Part shown: one piece after another, positions 7,573 through 17,278 of the stretch
Numbering within the stretch: position 1 is the first letter of the stretch
Layout of the letters: the number at the start of each line of letters is the position of its first letter
NCBI GenBank assembly: GCA_029980465.1
Contig: JARYIJ010000001.1
Coordinates: 992,001-1,056,000 of the forward strand
Direction of reading: 5' to 3'
Length of the DNA: 64,000 nt
Source: Pseudolabrys sp.
Lineage (GTDB): Bacteria; Pseudomonadota; Alphaproteobacteria; Rhizobiales; Xanthobacteraceae
Notes under the pieces: model-generated
The model's input: only the letters and a program-made list of their open reading frames with translations
Database searches by the model: none
Told to the model about the DNA's origin: nothing
Translations under genes and position numbers: made by a program

Positions 7573-9255
7573 ACCCGGGCCCGCATCGGTTTCCTGAAGG
7601 CTGGCTGGCAGGTCCAGCACGAATTCGGTTCCCGGCGACAGGTCGTTGATGGTGAGCGTGCCGCCCAGCTGTCGCGCGGTGGCCGCAATCATGATGACGC
7701 CGAGCGAATCCGACTTGTCGATCTTGAAATCGGGCGGCAGACCGCGGCCGCGGTCGGCAAACCGGTAAACGAATCCGCCGTCCGGCTTGCGCTTGAGGCT
7801 GACCGTTACCGCTCCGACCTCGCCTTCGCCGTAAGCGTGCTTGATCGCATTCATGATCAGTTCGTGCGTCAGCATCGCCAGCGAGATCGCGTTGGTGCCC
7901 GACAGCATCAGCGGATCGACATCGACGTCGAGTTTGAGCTTGACCGGACCTTCATAGGCGTTGGCGCTTTCCGCGCCGATGAAGCGCAGCAGGCCGCCGA
8001 CTTCGATCGTATCCACGACGTCGTTGTTGTAGAGGTGACGGTAGATAGTGCCGAGCGCGACGACGCGGTTGCGCGCGCTCGCGAGTTGTGCGCGGGTGTC
8101 CGCGGTCGTCTCGCTCTTGCGGCGCTGGATGTCGAACATGCTCGACAGCAGATTGAGACTGTTCATGACGCGGTGCTGAAGCTCGCGCAGCAGCAGCGCC
8201 TTCTGCGCCAGCAGATCGTCGACGTGAGCCGACATGCGCGTCAGCGACGCGCTCAACTGACCGAACTCCGCGGTTGATCTCAGGTCAGGGAATTTCACCA
8301 GCGAGTCGCCTGCCTCGCGCCGCCGCGCGACGTCGACAAGCGCGCGGATCGGACGCGTGATCAACAGATGCGTCGCGATCCAGGCGCCGGCGATCGCGAG
8401 GAAAATTGCCGCGAGCGCGGCGGCGAGATTGCGCGCCGCGAAGTTCCAGGAATCCGCCATCGCCGCGTCGCGATCGACCGCCACCATGACGCCGAGTCGG
8501 CCCGAACCGACTGAAACCGGCGCCACGCTGACAATTTGCGGGCGATTGGGGACAGCGTCGGATTCGAGCGATTCCGGAGCTTGCCAGTTCGCCTTCTTGA
8601 AAGCATCCGTTGCGATGGCGGCGGCTTCGTTGCGCCGGTCGGGAGGGAACGTCAGGACCAAGGCACCGTTGCGATCCACCACCATGATACGGTCGCGCGG
8701 ATGCCACGGCAGCGAAACAAGGTCCTCGCCCATCCGGTTCGGATTGAGAACCAGCACGATGATGCCGGTCACAGTGCCGTCCGGCGATTTGTACGGCATC
8801 GACAGATGGATCGAGTCCTCGCCGGTGACCCGGCCTTTCGTGAAGGTGCCGATCGTGAATTTGCCGGTGTCGAGCGGCTCCTTGAAGTAAGAACGGTCGG
8901 TCACCTTCAGCCCGGGCGGGATCGGAATGGTCGAGCAGTGAAAGTTCCCGTTCGTGTCGACGATGGCGGCTTCACGATAGATCGGCAGGCTATCGACCAC
9001 CGACTTGAAATAAGCCGTGCACGCGGCCTCGTCAGACGGCACGCCGGGAAACTTCGACATGATCGTCAGCGTATCCCGCGTATTGTTCATGACCTGGGTG
9101 ACTTCGGTCGCCAGCAGCCGCGCGTCGGCGATCGCCGAGGCGTGCAGGTCGTCTTCGTGATGAATTTGCCAGCGCGCCGTGCTGATCATGACGAGCAGCA
9201 GCGGCGGCGTCATACCAATGCCGACAAGAATGGCCAAGCGCCGACGCAAGCTCAT
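7561..9255 (-). CDS. HWE/HisKA_2-type sensor histidine kinase (PhyK-like)
   Basis: A 564-residue membrane sensor kinase. One membrane segment near residues 8-26, a periplasmic dCache-like sensor (about 30-270, with the IVDTNGNFHCST and DRSYFKEP motifs of this fold), a second segment at 280-300 and a HAMP linker are followed by a HisKA_2 domain with the phospho-acceptor His361 in LLRELQHRVMNSL, and an HATPase domain with HELIMNAIKHAYGE and DRGRGLP. Kinases of this family next to phyR-nepR act as PhyK, phosphorylating PhyR. The gene is convergent with nepR and overlaps it by 12 bases. Confidence 0.9.
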   Translation of the reverse strand: MSLRRRLAILVGIGMTPPLLLVMISTARWQIHHEDDLHASAIADARLLATEVTQVMNNTRDTLTIMSKFPGVPSDEAACTAYFKSVVDSLPIYREAAIVDTNGNFHCSTIPIPPGLKVTDRSYFKEPLDTGKFTIGTFTKGRVTGEDSIHLSMPYKSPDGTVTGIIVLVLNPNRMGEDLVSLPWHPRDRIMVVDRNGALVLTFPPDRRNEAAAIATDAFKKANWQAPESLESDAVPNRPQIVSVAPVSVGSGRLGVMVAVDRDAAMADSWNFAARNLAAALAAIFLAIAGAWIATHLLITRPIRALVDVARRREAGDSLVKFPDLRSTAEFGQLSASLTRMSAHVDDLLAQKALLLRELQHRVMNSLNLLSSMFDIQRRKSETTADTRAQLASARNRVVALGTIYRHLYNNDVVDTIEVGGLLRFIGAESANAYEGPVKLKLDVDVDPLMLSGTNAISLAMLTHELIMNAIKHAYGEGEVGAVTVSLKRKPDGGFVYRFADRGRGLPPDFKIDKSDSLGVIMIAATARQLGGTLTINDLSPGTEFVLDLPASLQETDAGPGSAG

Positions 9256-9315
9256 GCAGTATGATTCCCGCCCCTTGTCCAGCCCGGAGTGCGAAAAGCC
9301 TCTGGCCGCACTTAA

Positions 9316-9768
9316 CTAAACGTCGCCAGGGCGTTCAAGTTCGCCCGGACGCAGCGAGCCGAGCGCCGCGAACACGAGAAGGCCGCCGATCAGCGAAATA
9401 TGAAGCACCGCTTGGACCAGCGTCTCGTCCCGCGCCGCGCCTGTCATGTGCCAGAAATCGTTGCCGTAATAGACGGCAAGCACGCTGAAGATGATAAGGA
9501 TGATCGCCATCGCGCGCGTGCCGACATTGAACGCAAGCAGCAGGCCGGCGGCCAGCTCAATCGCACCGGAAAACAGCGCCAGCATCTGCGGCGTCGACAA
9601 CCCGACAAACGATTCGAGTTGCGCCGCGATGCCGGCCAACGCCGCCGGCAGCACGAATTTCTGCGAAAAGAAGTCGGCGCTCGCGGTGATGCTCATCAAC
9701 CGCTGTAAACCTGAAAAAATAAAAAACAGAACAAAGACAAAACGTCCAATCGCGAAAATGACGGGCAT
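9316..9768 (-). CDS. DoxX family membrane protein
   Basis: A 150-residue protein with four transmembrane segments and the DoxX-type opening MPVIFAIGRFVFVLFFIFSG. The start is set at the ATG complementary to 9766-9768, which follows an AAGGAG site by 4 bases; an upstream in-frame start lacks one. DoxX/DoxD-type proteins are linked to thiosulfate:quinone oxidation in archaea and to redox or detoxification roles elsewhere, but most bacterial members are uncharacterised. It precedes the stress kinase gene on the same strand with a 60-base gap, so co-transcription is possible. Confidence 0.8.
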   Translation of the reverse strand: MPVIFAIGRFVFVLFFIFSGLQRLMSITASADFFSQKFVLPAALAGIAAQLESFVGLSTPQMLALFSGAIELAAGLLLAFNVGTRAMAIILIIFSVLAVYYGNDFWHMTGAARDETLVQAVLHISLIGGLLVFAALGSLRPGELERPGDV

Positions 9769-9873
9769 GAGACTCCTTCGAATCACGGTCACCGGCACAA
9801 GAGCGCTCATCAGCACTATAAATCAGGCAGAAGGGCGGCCAAACCCGGATGCTACTACAGGTGGAACAATGCC

Positions 9874-11115
9874 TCATAACGCCGCGTAATCGATCGGCCC
9901 GGACCGATCAAGACGGCGCTCGATGCGGGGCATCGGATATTTCAATCCGCTTGCGCAGTTGAACATCACGACGCGCTCAGTACGCGACACACGCCCATCG
10001 ACGAGACTCTGTTTGTAGGCCGCATAGGTCGCGCCACCCTCCGGGCACATCAGGAAACCTTCACGCCGCGCGACCTCGTTGACGGCGGCTTCAATGGCGT
10101 CGTCGGACACGGCGATGGCGAAGCCTCCGCTCTCGCGCACCGCGCGCAGAATGAGGAAATCGCCGACCGCCTGCGGCACGCGGATGCCGCTGGCGATGGT
10201 GTGCGCGTTCTCCCAGCGTGGCGCGTGCTCGACGCCGTCGTCGTAGGCCTTGACCATCGGCGCGCAACCCGCCGCCTGCACGGCGACCATGCGCGGCCGC
10301 TTGCTGCCGATGAAGCCGATTGCCTCCAGCTCGGCGAAGGCCTTCCACATGCCGATCAGGCCGGTGCCGCCGCCGGTCGGATAGAAGATGACATCGGGCA
10401 CGTCCCAGCTGAGCTGCTCGGCGAGCTCGAGCCCCATCGTCTTCTTGCCTTCGATGCGATACGGCTCCTTGAGCGTCGAGGTGTCGAACCAGCCGACCTT
10501 GGCCTTGCCCTCGCCGACGATCTTGCCGCAATCGTCGATCAGCCCGTTGACGCGATAGACCGCCGCGCCCTGCAGGGCGATCTCACTGATATTCACTTCG
10601 GGCGTGTCGTCCGGACAGAAGATCGTGGTCCTGATGCCGGCGCGGCTGGCATAGGCGGCAAGCGCCGCCCCGGCATTGCCGTTGGTCGGCATCGCCATGT
10701 GTTCGATGCCGAGCGCCTTGGCCATCGACACCGCTAAAGCGAGGCCACGCGCCTTGAACGAGCCGGTCGGCAGCCGGCCTTCGTCCTTGACGACGATCTC
10801 GGCCCCGCCCAGCTCGCGCTCGAGCCGCGGCATCCGCACGAGTGGCGTCATCGCTTCGCCGAGGCTGACGATGTCCTTCACCTGCCGGACCGGCAGCAGT
10901 TCCCGGTAGCGCCAGAAGTCCGGCGGGCGCGCCGCCAGCGCATCCTTCGTCAGCGCCTTGCGGACGCCGCCGAGGTCGTAACGGACCAGCAGCGGCTTGC
11001 CGGCGCGCGACAAGTTGTGAACCCGGTCCGCCGGATAATGCTCGCCGGTCTGCGAGCATTCGAGATGGGTGACGAAGGTCGGGCGTTCGACGGTCAGGTT
11101 GTCATCGGCGCGCAA
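9874..11115 (-). CDS. thrC: Threonine synthase-like PLP enzyme
   Basis: A 413-residue fold-type II PLP enzyme. The N-terminal segment ([29 protein letters not shown]) is that of threonine synthase of the shorter class, the PLP lysine is Lys121 in TGSFKARG, the phosphate-binding loop is [10 protein letters not shown], and [12 protein letters not shown] is the Asn-containing loop. Threonine synthase converts O-phospho-L-homoserine to threonine. It is isolated from other threonine genes and sits beside sugar-acid catabolic genes, so a related lyase on another phosphorylated or hydroxylated substrate is possible. Confidence 0.82.
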   Translation of the reverse strand: MRADDNLTVERPTFVTHLECSQTGEHYPADRVHNLSRAGKPLLVRYDLGGVRKALTKDALAARPPDFWRYRELLPVRQVKDIVSLGEAMTPLVRMPRLERELGGAEIVVKDEGRLPTGSFKARGLALAVSMAKALGIEHMAMPTNGNAGAALAAYASRAGIRTTIFCPDDTPEVNISEIALQGAAVYRVNGLIDDCGKIVGEGKAKVGWFDTSTLKEPYRIEGKKTMGLELAEQLSWDVPDVIFYPTGGGTGLIGMWKAFAELEAIGFIGSKRPRMVAVQAAGCAPMVKAYDDGVEHAPRWENAHTIASGIRVPQAVGDFLILRAVRESGGFAIAVSDDAIEAAVNEVARREGFLMCPEGGATYAAYKQSLVDGRVSRTERVVMFNCASGLKYPMPRIERRLDRSGPIDYAAL

Positions 11116-11234
11116 GGCAAGGCTCCGGCAGGCTGGGTCGCGCCGCGACTGTAGCGTCTTATTTCCAGGCGCGCCGCCCTTGTCTCGCCCCCGCCGTTCG
11201 GCGCATTCTCCGGCCGGACACGCCGGAGACTGAA

Positions 11235-13058
11235 ATGGCCAGATCGTCGAAACCGAAGGGCAGCCTGCCGCTCAAGCAAAACACCAAGCTGCGGTCGCAG
11301 CTGTGGTTCGACAACCCCGACAATCCCGGCATGACCGCGCTCTATCTGGAGCGCTACCTCAATTACGGCCTGACCCAGAAGGAGCTGCGTTCCGGCAAGC
11401 CGATCGTCGGCATCGCCCAGACTGGCTCGGACCTGTCGCCCTGCAACCGCCATCACCTGGAACTCGCCGCGCGCGTGCGCGAGGGCATCCGCAGCGTCGG
11501 CGGCATCGCCTTCGAATTTCCGGTGCACCCGATCCAGGAGACCGGCAAGCGACCGACCGCGGCGCTCGACCGCAACCTCGCCTATCTCGGCCTCGTCGAG
11601 GTGCTGTACGGCTATCCGCTCGACGGCGTCGTGCTGATGACCGGCTGCGACAAGACCACGCCGGCCTGCCTGATGGCGGCGGCGACCGTGAACACGCCGG
11701 CAATCGTGCTGTGCGGCGGCCCCATGCTCAACGGCTGGTGGAAGGGCGAGCGCTGCGGCTCCGGCATGGCGATCTGGAAGGCGCGCGAGGAGCTCGCCGC
11801 CGGCCGCATTGACGACAAGGAATTCATCGACATCGCCGCGGCGAGCGCGCCGTCGGCCGGGCATTGCAACACGATGGGCACCGCCTCGACCATGAATGCG
11901 CTGGCCGAGGCGCTCGGCATGACGCTGCCCGGTTGCGCCGCCATCCCCGCGCCCTACCGCGAGCGCGGCCAGATCGCTTACGAGACCGGCGTGCGCGCCG
12001 TCGAGATCGTGCGCGAGAACTTGCGGCCATCCGACATCCTCACGCGCAAGGCATTCGAGAACGCCATCGTCGCCAATTCGGCGATCGGCGGCTCGACCAA
12101 CGCGCCGATCCACATCAACGCCATCGCGCGGCACATCGGCGTCAAGCTCACGATCGAGGACTGGGAGAAGGTCGGCCTCGACGTGCCGCTGCTCGTCAAC
12201 ATGCAGCCGGCCGGCAAATATCTCGGCGAGGAGTATTTCCGCGCCGGCGGCCTGCCCGCGGTGATGAACGAATTGCGCAAGGCCGGCCGCATCCACGACG
12301 ACGCGCTGACCATCAACGGCAAGACCATGGGCGACAACGTGCGCCGCGCCCATGCGCAGGATGCCGACGTCATCAAGCCGTACAAGGCGCCGCTGAAGAA
12401 GGCGGCCGGCTTCAAGGTGCTCAAGGGCAACCTGTTCGACTCGGCGATCATGAAGACCAGCGTGATCTCTGAGGACTTCCGCGCCCGCTTCCTGTCCAAC
12501 CCGAAGGACCCCGAAGCCTTCGAGGGCCGCGCCGTCGTGTTCGATGGACCGGAGGACTACCACCACCGCATCGAGGATCCCTCGCTCAAGATCGACGAAT
12601 ACACGCTGCTGTTCATCCGCGGCGCCGGGCCGATCGGCTATCCGGGCTCGGCCGAGGTCGTGAACATGCAGCCGCCGGCGGCGCTCATCAAAAGAAGCAT
12701 CACGTCGCTGCCCTGCATCGGCGACGGCCGCCAGTCCGGCACCTCGGGCTCACCCTCGATTCTCAACGCCTCGCCGGAAGCCGCCGACGGCGGCGGCCTG
12801 GCGCTGCTGCAGACCGGCGACCGGGTCCGCATCGACCTGCGCAAGGGCACCGCCAACATCCTGATTTCGAAAGCCGAATACGATCGGCGCCGCGCCGCTT
12901 TGCAGCGCCGCGGCGGCTACGGCTATCCGCAGAGCCAGACGCCGTGGCAAGAAATCCAGCGCGGCATGGTCGACCAGCTCGCCGAGGGCATGGTGCTCAA
13001 GCCGGCCGTCAAATACCAGCGCGTCGCGCAGAAATCCGTGCCGCGCGACAACCACTAA
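11235..13058 (+). CDS. IlvD/Edd family pentonate dehydratase (xylonate/arabonate type)
   Basis: A 607-residue dehydratase. The opening [20 protein letters not shown] and the block [16 protein letters not shown] match sugar-acid dehydratases such as D-xylonate and L-arabonate dehydratase rather than dihydroxy-acid dehydratase of branched-chain synthesis. Candidate iron-sulfur ligands are Cys70 (SPCN), Cys138 (TGCDK) and Cys211 (GHCNTMG). It would dehydrate an aldonate to a 2-keto-3-deoxy sugar acid. It is followed after a palindromic repeat by an SDR that resembles 2-keto-3-deoxy-L-fuconate dehydrogenase, suggesting the next step of a non-phosphorylative route. The exact sugar is not determined by sequence. 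Confidence 0.9.
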   Translation: MARSSKPKGSLPLKQNTKLRSQLWFDNPDNPGMTALYLERYLNYGLTQKELRSGKPIVGIAQTGSDLSPCNRHHLELAARVREGIRSVGGIAFEFPVHPIQETGKRPTAALDRNLAYLGLVEVLYGYPLDGVVLMTGCDKTTPACLMAAATVNTPAIVLCGGPMLNGWWKGERCGSGMAIWKAREELAAGRIDDKEFIDIAAASAPSAGHCNTMGTASTMNALAEALGMTLPGCAAIPAPYRERGQIAYETGVRAVEIVRENLRPSDILTRKAFENAIVANSAIGGSTNAPIHINAIARHIGVKLTIEDWEKVGLDVPLLVNMQPAGKYLGEEYFRAGGLPAVMNELRKAGRIHDDALTINGKTMGDNVRRAHAQDADVIKPYKAPLKKAAGFKVLKGNLFDSAIMKTSVISEDFRARFLSNPKDPEAFEGRAVVFDGPEDYHHRIEDPSLKIDEYTLLFIRGAGPIGYPGSAEVVNMQPPAALIKRSITSLPCIGDGRQSGTSGSPSILNASPEAADGGGLALLQTGDRVRIDLRKGTANILISKAEYDRRRAALQRRGGYGYPQSQTPWQEIQRGMVDQLAEGMVLKPAVKYQRVAQKSVPRDNH

Positions 13059-13082
13059 ACGGATTCAGACACGCGCCCCATT

Positions 13083-13159
13083 CCGCTCATCCCCGCGAAA
13101 GCGGGCATCCAGAGCCAAAAAAGAAAGAACTGGATTCCCGCTTACGCGGGAATGAGCGG
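13083..13159. repeat. Palindromic intergenic repeat (two 30-base inverted arms)
   Basis: The left arm (13083-13112) and the reverse complement of the right arm (13130-13159) agree at 27 of 30 positions. Each arm contains its own small hairpin: CCCGC/GCGGG in both arms. Between them is a 17-base A-rich spacer. Elements of the form ATTCCCGCTTACGCGGGAAT are common dispersed repeats in proteobacterial genomes. It lies between dehydratase and SDR genes in the same orientation. Confidence 0.8.
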
Positions 13160-13200
13160 GAGAGAATCGAACCAACCTCGAACTATTTGGAGCTAGGAAA

Positions 13201-13959
13201 ATGGCAGGACGCTTGAAGGGCAAGGTCGCGGTCGTCACGGCGGCCGGGCAAGGCATCGGCCACGCCATCGCGGAAGCGTTCGTCGCGGAAGGCGCCACGG
13301 TGATCGCCACCGACCTCGACGCCGGCAAGCTCAAGGGCCTGCGCAAGGCCAAGACCGCGGCGCTCGACGTGCGCTCGACCGACGCGATCAATGCGCTCGC
13401 CAAATCCGTCATCAAGGAGTTCGGCGCGCCCGACGTGCTGACGAACTGTGCCGGCTATGTGCATCAGGGCACGGTGCTCGACTGCTCCGAGCAGGACTGG
13501 GACTTCTCGTTCGACCTCAACGTCAAGTCAATTCACCGCATGCTGCGCGCCTTCCTGCCGGTGATGCTCAAGAACGGCGGCGGCTCGATCATCAACATCG
13601 CGTCGGTGGCGTCGTCGCTGCGCGGGCTGCCGAACCGCTACGTCTACGGCGCGACCAAGGCGGCGGTAATCGGCCTGACCAAGGCCGTCGCCGCCGACTA
13701 CGTGCGCAAGGGCATCCGCGCCAACGCGATCTGCCCCGGCACCATCCAGTCGCCGTCGCTCGACGACCGCGTGTCGATCAACGCCAGGACGAGCGGCAAG
13801 CCGCTCAAGGCGGTGCGGCAGGACTTCATTGACCGCCAGCCGATCGGCCGGCTCGGCACGCCGGAGGAAATCGCCGCCGGCGCCGTGTTCCTGGCCTCCG
13901 ACGAGTCGTCCTACTACACCGGGCAGACGCTCCAGATCGACGGCGGTATGACGACGTAA
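13201..13959 (+). CDS. SDR oxidoreductase, 2-keto-3-deoxy-L-fuconate dehydrogenase-like
   Basis: A 252-residue classical short-chain dehydrogenase. The cofactor motif TAAGQGIG is at residues 13-20, Asp38/Asp40 (ATDLD) indicates NAD preference, and the catalytic Ser/Tyr/Lys set includes Tyr149 and Lys153 in YVYGATK. The long runs FVxxGTVLDCxExDWDFS-type and SDESSYYTGQTLQIDGG resemble DHRS6/BDH2 and bacterial 2-keto-3-deoxy-L-fuconate dehydrogenase. A GGAG-like site (TTGGAGCTAGGAAA) precedes the ATG. With the upstream dehydratase it fits an aldonate to 2-keto-3-deoxy to diketo-deoxy acid route. Confidence 0.85.
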   Translation: MAGRLKGKVAVVTAAGQGIGHAIAEAFVAEGATVIATDLDAGKLKGLRKAKTAALDVRSTDAINALAKSVIKEFGAPDVLTNCAGYVHQGTVLDCSEQDWDFSFDLNVKSIHRMLRAFLPVMLKNGGGSIINIASVASSLRGLPNRYVYGATKAAVIGLTKAVAADYVRKGIRANAICPGTIQSPSLDDRVSINARTSGKPLKAVRQDFIDRQPIGRLGTPEEIAAGAVFLASDESSYYTGQTLQIDGGMTT

Positions 13960-14044
13960 GCACTATTCAACGAACGTCCCCTGCGCGCGGCGCAGCACGA
14001 AGCAAAGCGAAGTGATGCGATGCGCCCGGGACGCGGTATATCAC

Positions 14045-14869
14045 TCAGCACGCTGCCTGAAAGCGCTCGATGCAGGTCCGAATGACCTCGTCGCCGGAGC
14101 GCTTCCACCAGTTGTCGCGCGAGAAGATCTCGACCTCGGTCCAGCCGCGATAGCCGGCCTTCTCGACCCAGCCGCGAATGCGCGGCAGATCAATGACGCC
14201 GTCGCCCATCATGCCGCGATCCAACAGAAGATCGGTGGTCGGAACCAGCCAATCGCAGACGTGATACGCCAATATCTGCCCGCCCTTCCCGGCGCGCGCG
14301 ATCTGCGCTTCGAGCTGCGGATCCCACCACACATGGTAGGCGTCGATGGCGACGCCGGTCCCCTTGCCCAGCGTGTCGCTGAGATCGAGCGCCTGGGCGA
14401 GCGTCGAGAGCACCGAGCGGTCGCCGGCATACATCGGATGTAGCGGCTCGAGCGCCAGCGGCATGTTGCAGGCGCGCGCGTGCTGCAGGATCGCGGCAAA
14501 GCCGTCGGCCACCATCTGCCGCGCCGCGCCGATATCGCGCGAACCCTTCGGCAGGCCGCCGACGACATAAACGACGCACTCGGCGCCGATCGTCACCGCC
14601 TCGTCGATGCAGCGCAGGTTGTCGTCGATCGCGGCCTGACGGCCCGCGGCGTCCGCCGCCGTGAACATGCCGCCGCGGCAATAGCCGGACACAGCGAGAC
14701 CGGCGTCCTTGATGGCGCGCGCCGCGGCGTCGAGACCGACCTTGGCGACCTGATCGCGCCAGGGATCGACGCAGCGAATGCCGTGGCGCACGCAGGCTTC
14801 GACGGCCTTACACAGGTTCCATTGCTCGCGCACGGTGGCGAGATTGAGCGACAGGCCCTTGCCGAGCAT
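14045..14869 (-). CDS. Sugar phosphate isomerase/epimerase-like TIM barrel protein
   Basis: A 274-residue protein of the AP-endonuclease-2 superfamily (xylose isomerase-like TIM barrel). The acidic and histidine metal-site residues are seen in ALEPLHPMY, VAIDAYHVWWDP, ILAYHVCDW and GWTEVEIFS, the last Glu being the usual C-terminal metal ligand. It begins on the last base of the upstream DUF993 gene (overlap of one base), so the two are translationally coupled. It is the last gene of the minus-strand catabolic operon. Family members act as epimerases, isomerases, dehydratases or 3-keto-sugar lyases, so the reaction is not assigned. Confidence 0.85.
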   Translation of the reverse strand: MLGKGLSLNLATVREQWNLCKAVEACVRHGIRCVDPWRDQVAKVGLDAAARAIKDAGLAVSGYCRGGMFTAADAAGRQAAIDDNLRCIDEAVTIGAECVVYVVGGLPKGSRDIGAARQMVADGFAAILQHARACNMPLALEPLHPMYAGDRSVLSTLAQALDLSDTLGKGTGVAIDAYHVWWDPQLEAQIARAGKGGQILAYHVCDWLVPTTDLLLDRGMMGDGVIDLPRIRGWVEKAGYRGWTEVEIFSRDNWWKRSGDEVIRTCIERFQAAC

Positions 14870-16032
14870 CAGGCGATTCCGTTCATCGCGAGCAGGCTCG
14901 ACATGCGCGCCGCCGCCTTGTCCGGGTCGTGCAGCACGCGTGCCTTGTCGGCGAGCCGGAACAGCTCGGCGAGATGCAGGATCGAGCGCGCGCTCTGCTG
15001 GCCGCCGACCATGATGAAGTGATCCTGCAGCCCGTTGAGCCAGGCGAGGAACACGACGCCGGTCTTGTAGAAGCGGGTCGGCGCCTTGAAGATGTGGCGC
15101 GACAGCGGCACCGTCGGCTCGAGGATGCCGTGGAAGCCCTGCCGGTCGCCGGCGGTCAGCCGCGCGAGACCGACGGACGCGGCCGGGGCGATAGCGTCGA
15201 AGATGCCGAGCAGCGCGTCGGAATAGCCGTCCTCGTCGCCAGCGATCAACTCGGCATAGTTGAAGTCGTCGCCGGTATACATGCGCACGCCGGCCGGCAG
15301 ACGGCGGCGCATCTCGATCTCCTTCTCCTTCGACAGCAGCGACATCTTGATGCCGTCGATCTTCGCGGCATGCTCGGTGAGGATGGCGAGGCAGTTGTCC
15401 ATCGCCCTGGCGTGGTCCGGCGCGCCCCAGTAGCCGTCCAGCGCCGGGTCGAACATCTCGCCGAGCCAGTGGATGATGACGGGCTCCTTCACCTGACGAA
15501 GGATGCGGCCATAGACCTTGGCGTAATCGGCCGGGCTTTTGGCCGCGGCGGCCAAGGCGCGGCTCGCCATCACGACGAGCTTGCCGCCCAGCGCCTCGAT
15601 GGCCTCGATCTGCTCCTCGTAGGCCCGGACAATGTCGTCGATCGTGACGCCAGCGCCCGGATCGAGGTGATCAGTGCCGACACCGCAGCAAATCCGGGCG
15701 GCGGAGCGGCTCTTGGCTGCCTCCAGCGCGCGCCGGATCAGTTCCCTGGCACCACTCCAGTCGAGCCCGCCGCCGCGCTGCGCCGTGTCCATCGCCTCGG
15801 CGACGCCGAGGCCGAGATCCCAGAGATAATGACGGAACGCGATGGTGCGCTCCCAGTCGACCGCGGCGTCGAGCCAGGGATCGTTGTCAGCCAGCGGATC
15901 GGCCACGACGTGCGCGGCCGCGTAGGCGATGCGGTTAAACGCCGGCGCGTTTCCTTTTGGAATCTCGATCGGCTCGCCGGTCGCGTAGCGCTCGGTCTTT
16001 CCGCTCGCGGTCGGCAGGGAGAGCGTGGCCAT
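14869..16032 (-). CDS. DUF993 family TIM barrel protein (aldolase-like)
   Basis: A 387-residue protein of the DUF993 family, distantly related to dihydrodipicolinate synthase/aldolase barrels. The start is set at the ATG complementary to 16030-16032, with a GGAG site 7 bases upstream; a longer open frame exists but overlaps the preceding oxidoreductase gene and encodes low-quality sequence. Visible blocks include ICCGVGTDHLDPGAGV, VIIHWLGEMFDPALDGYW and IDGIKMSLLSKEKEI, the Lys of the last being a candidate Schiff-base residue. No reaction is established to my knowledge. The gene is between an oxidoreductase and an isomerase-like gene. Confidence 0.85.
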   Translation of the reverse strand: MATLSLPTASGKTERYATGEPIEIPKGNAPAFNRIAYAAAHVVADPLADNDPWLDAAVDWERTIAFRHYLWDLGLGVAEAMDTAQRGGGLDWSGARELIRRALEAAKSRSAARICCGVGTDHLDPGAGVTIDDIVRAYEEQIEAIEALGGKLVVMASRALAAAAKSPADYAKVYGRILRQVKEPVIIHWLGEMFDPALDGYWGAPDHARAMDNCLAILTEHAAKIDGIKMSLLSKEKEIEMRRRLPAGVRMYTGDDFNYAELIAGDEDGYSDALLGIFDAIAPAASVGLARLTAGDRQGFHGILEPTVPLSRHIFKAPTRFYKTGVVFLAWLNGLQDHFIMVGGQQSARSILHLAELFRLADKARVLHDPDKAAARMSSLLAMNGIA

Positions 16033-16123
16033 TATTTCGCTCCGTGCCCGCGCTCCCCTCCCCCCACGCAGCGAAGCGGAGTGGTGAGGAAGGTAAAGGA
16101 AAAGGCACCCGGCATAGATTTTC

Positions 16124-17278
16124 TCATAGCTTGACCTCCGGCACGTCGAGCCAGCGCCGCTCGACCCAGCTCTTGAGGCCAAGCTCGGCGAGCTGCACGC
16201 CCTTGACGCCCTCGACGAGATCGAATTTCCACGGCGTGCCGGCAACGACGTGGCGGATGAAATCCTCCCACTGTACCTTGAAGCCATTGTCGTAGGCGAT
16301 GGTGTCGGGCACCTCCTCCCACTGCGAGAAGAAGTTCATGGTCTGCGGCACGTCCGGATTCCAGATCGGCCGCGGCATGTTCACGCGCGACTGCGTCCAG
16401 CATTTGGTCAGCCCCGCCACCGCTGAGCCGAGCACGCCGTCGACCTGGAAGGTGACGAGATCGTCGCGGCGCACGCGCACGCACCACGACGAGTTGATGT
16501 GGGCGACCACGCCGCCTTCGAGCTCGAATGTCGCGTAGGCCGCATCGTCGGCGTCGGCGTCATAGACCTTGCCGCTCTCGTCGACGCGCTTCGGAATATG
16601 CGTGGCGCCGAGGCAGCTCACCGCCTTGACCTTGCCGAACAGGTTGTCGAGCACGTAGCGCCAGTGGCACAGCATATCGAGGATGATACCGCCACCGTCG
16701 TTCTTGCGGTAATTCCAGCTCGGCCGCTGTGGCGTCGGGCCCCAATCGCCCTCGATGACCCAGTAGCCGAACTCGCCGCGCACGGCGAGCATGCGGCCGA
16801 AGAAGCCGGCATCGCGCAACATCGCGATCTTGCGCAGGCCGGGTAGGAACAGCTTGTCCTGCACCACGCCGTTCTTGATCTTCTTGGCCTTGGCGGCCTT
16901 GGCCGCCTTCAGCGCCTTCTCGTAGGTGTCGGCGATCGGTTTCTCGCAGTAGACGTGTTTGCCCTTGTCGATGGCCTGCTCGAGCAGGAGGGGCCGCATC
17001 GCCGTGGTGGCGGCGTCGAAGAACAGCTCGTCGTCCGGATTGTCGAGCGCTTTGTTGAGGTCGGTCGACCAGCGCTCGATGCCATATTGCCGCGCCAGCG
17101 CCTCGACCTTCTCGGCGTTGCGGCCGATCAGGACCGGGGCGGGCATGACGCGGTCGCCGTTCGGCAGCGTCACGCCGCCGGCGGCGCGGATCGCCACGAT
17201 CGAGCGCACCAGATGCTGGTTAGTGCCCATGCGGCCGGTGACGCCGTTCATGATGATGCCAAGACGGCGGGTGCTCAC
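16124..17278 (-). CDS. Gfo/Idh/MocA family oxidoreductase
   Basis: A 384-residue NAD(P)-dependent dehydrogenase. The N-terminal Rossmann fold opens with RLGIIMNGVTGRMGTNQHL (a GxxGxxG-like turn that departs from the usual GxGxxG), then EKPIADTYEKALKAA, the conserved Glu-Lys-Pro motif carrying the catalytic lysine at about residue 97. The C-terminal alpha/beta domain contains GGGIILDMLCHWRYVLDNLFG with the active-site Asp and His. It overlaps the enolase-superfamily gene by 4 bases (ATGA). The substrate is probably a sugar, inositol-like compound or derivative processed by the neighbouring barrel enzymes. Confidence 0.87.
   Translation of the reverse strand: MSTRRLGIIMNGVTGRMGTNQHLVRSIVAIRAAGGVTLPNGDRVMPAPVLIGRNAEKVEALARQYGIERWSTDLNKALDNPDDELFFDAATTAMRPLLLEQAIDKGKHVYCEKPIADTYEKALKAAKAAKAKKIKNGVVQDKLFLPGLRKIAMLRDAGFFGRMLAVRGEFGYWVIEGDWGPTPQRPSWNYRKNDGGGIILDMLCHWRYVLDNLFGKVKAVSCLGATHIPKRVDESGKVYDADADDAAYATFELEGGVVAHINSSWCVRVRRDDLVTFQVDGVLGSAVAGLTKCWTQSRVNMPRPIWNPDVPQTMNFFSQWEEVPDTIAYDNGFKVQWEDFIRHVVAGTPWKFDLVEGVKGVQLAELGLKSWVERRWLDVPEVKL

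Noticed and set aside
13083..13159. CRISPR-like repeat between dehydratase and SDR genes.
   Set aside because: Only two arms in inverted, not direct, orientation with no regular spacers.
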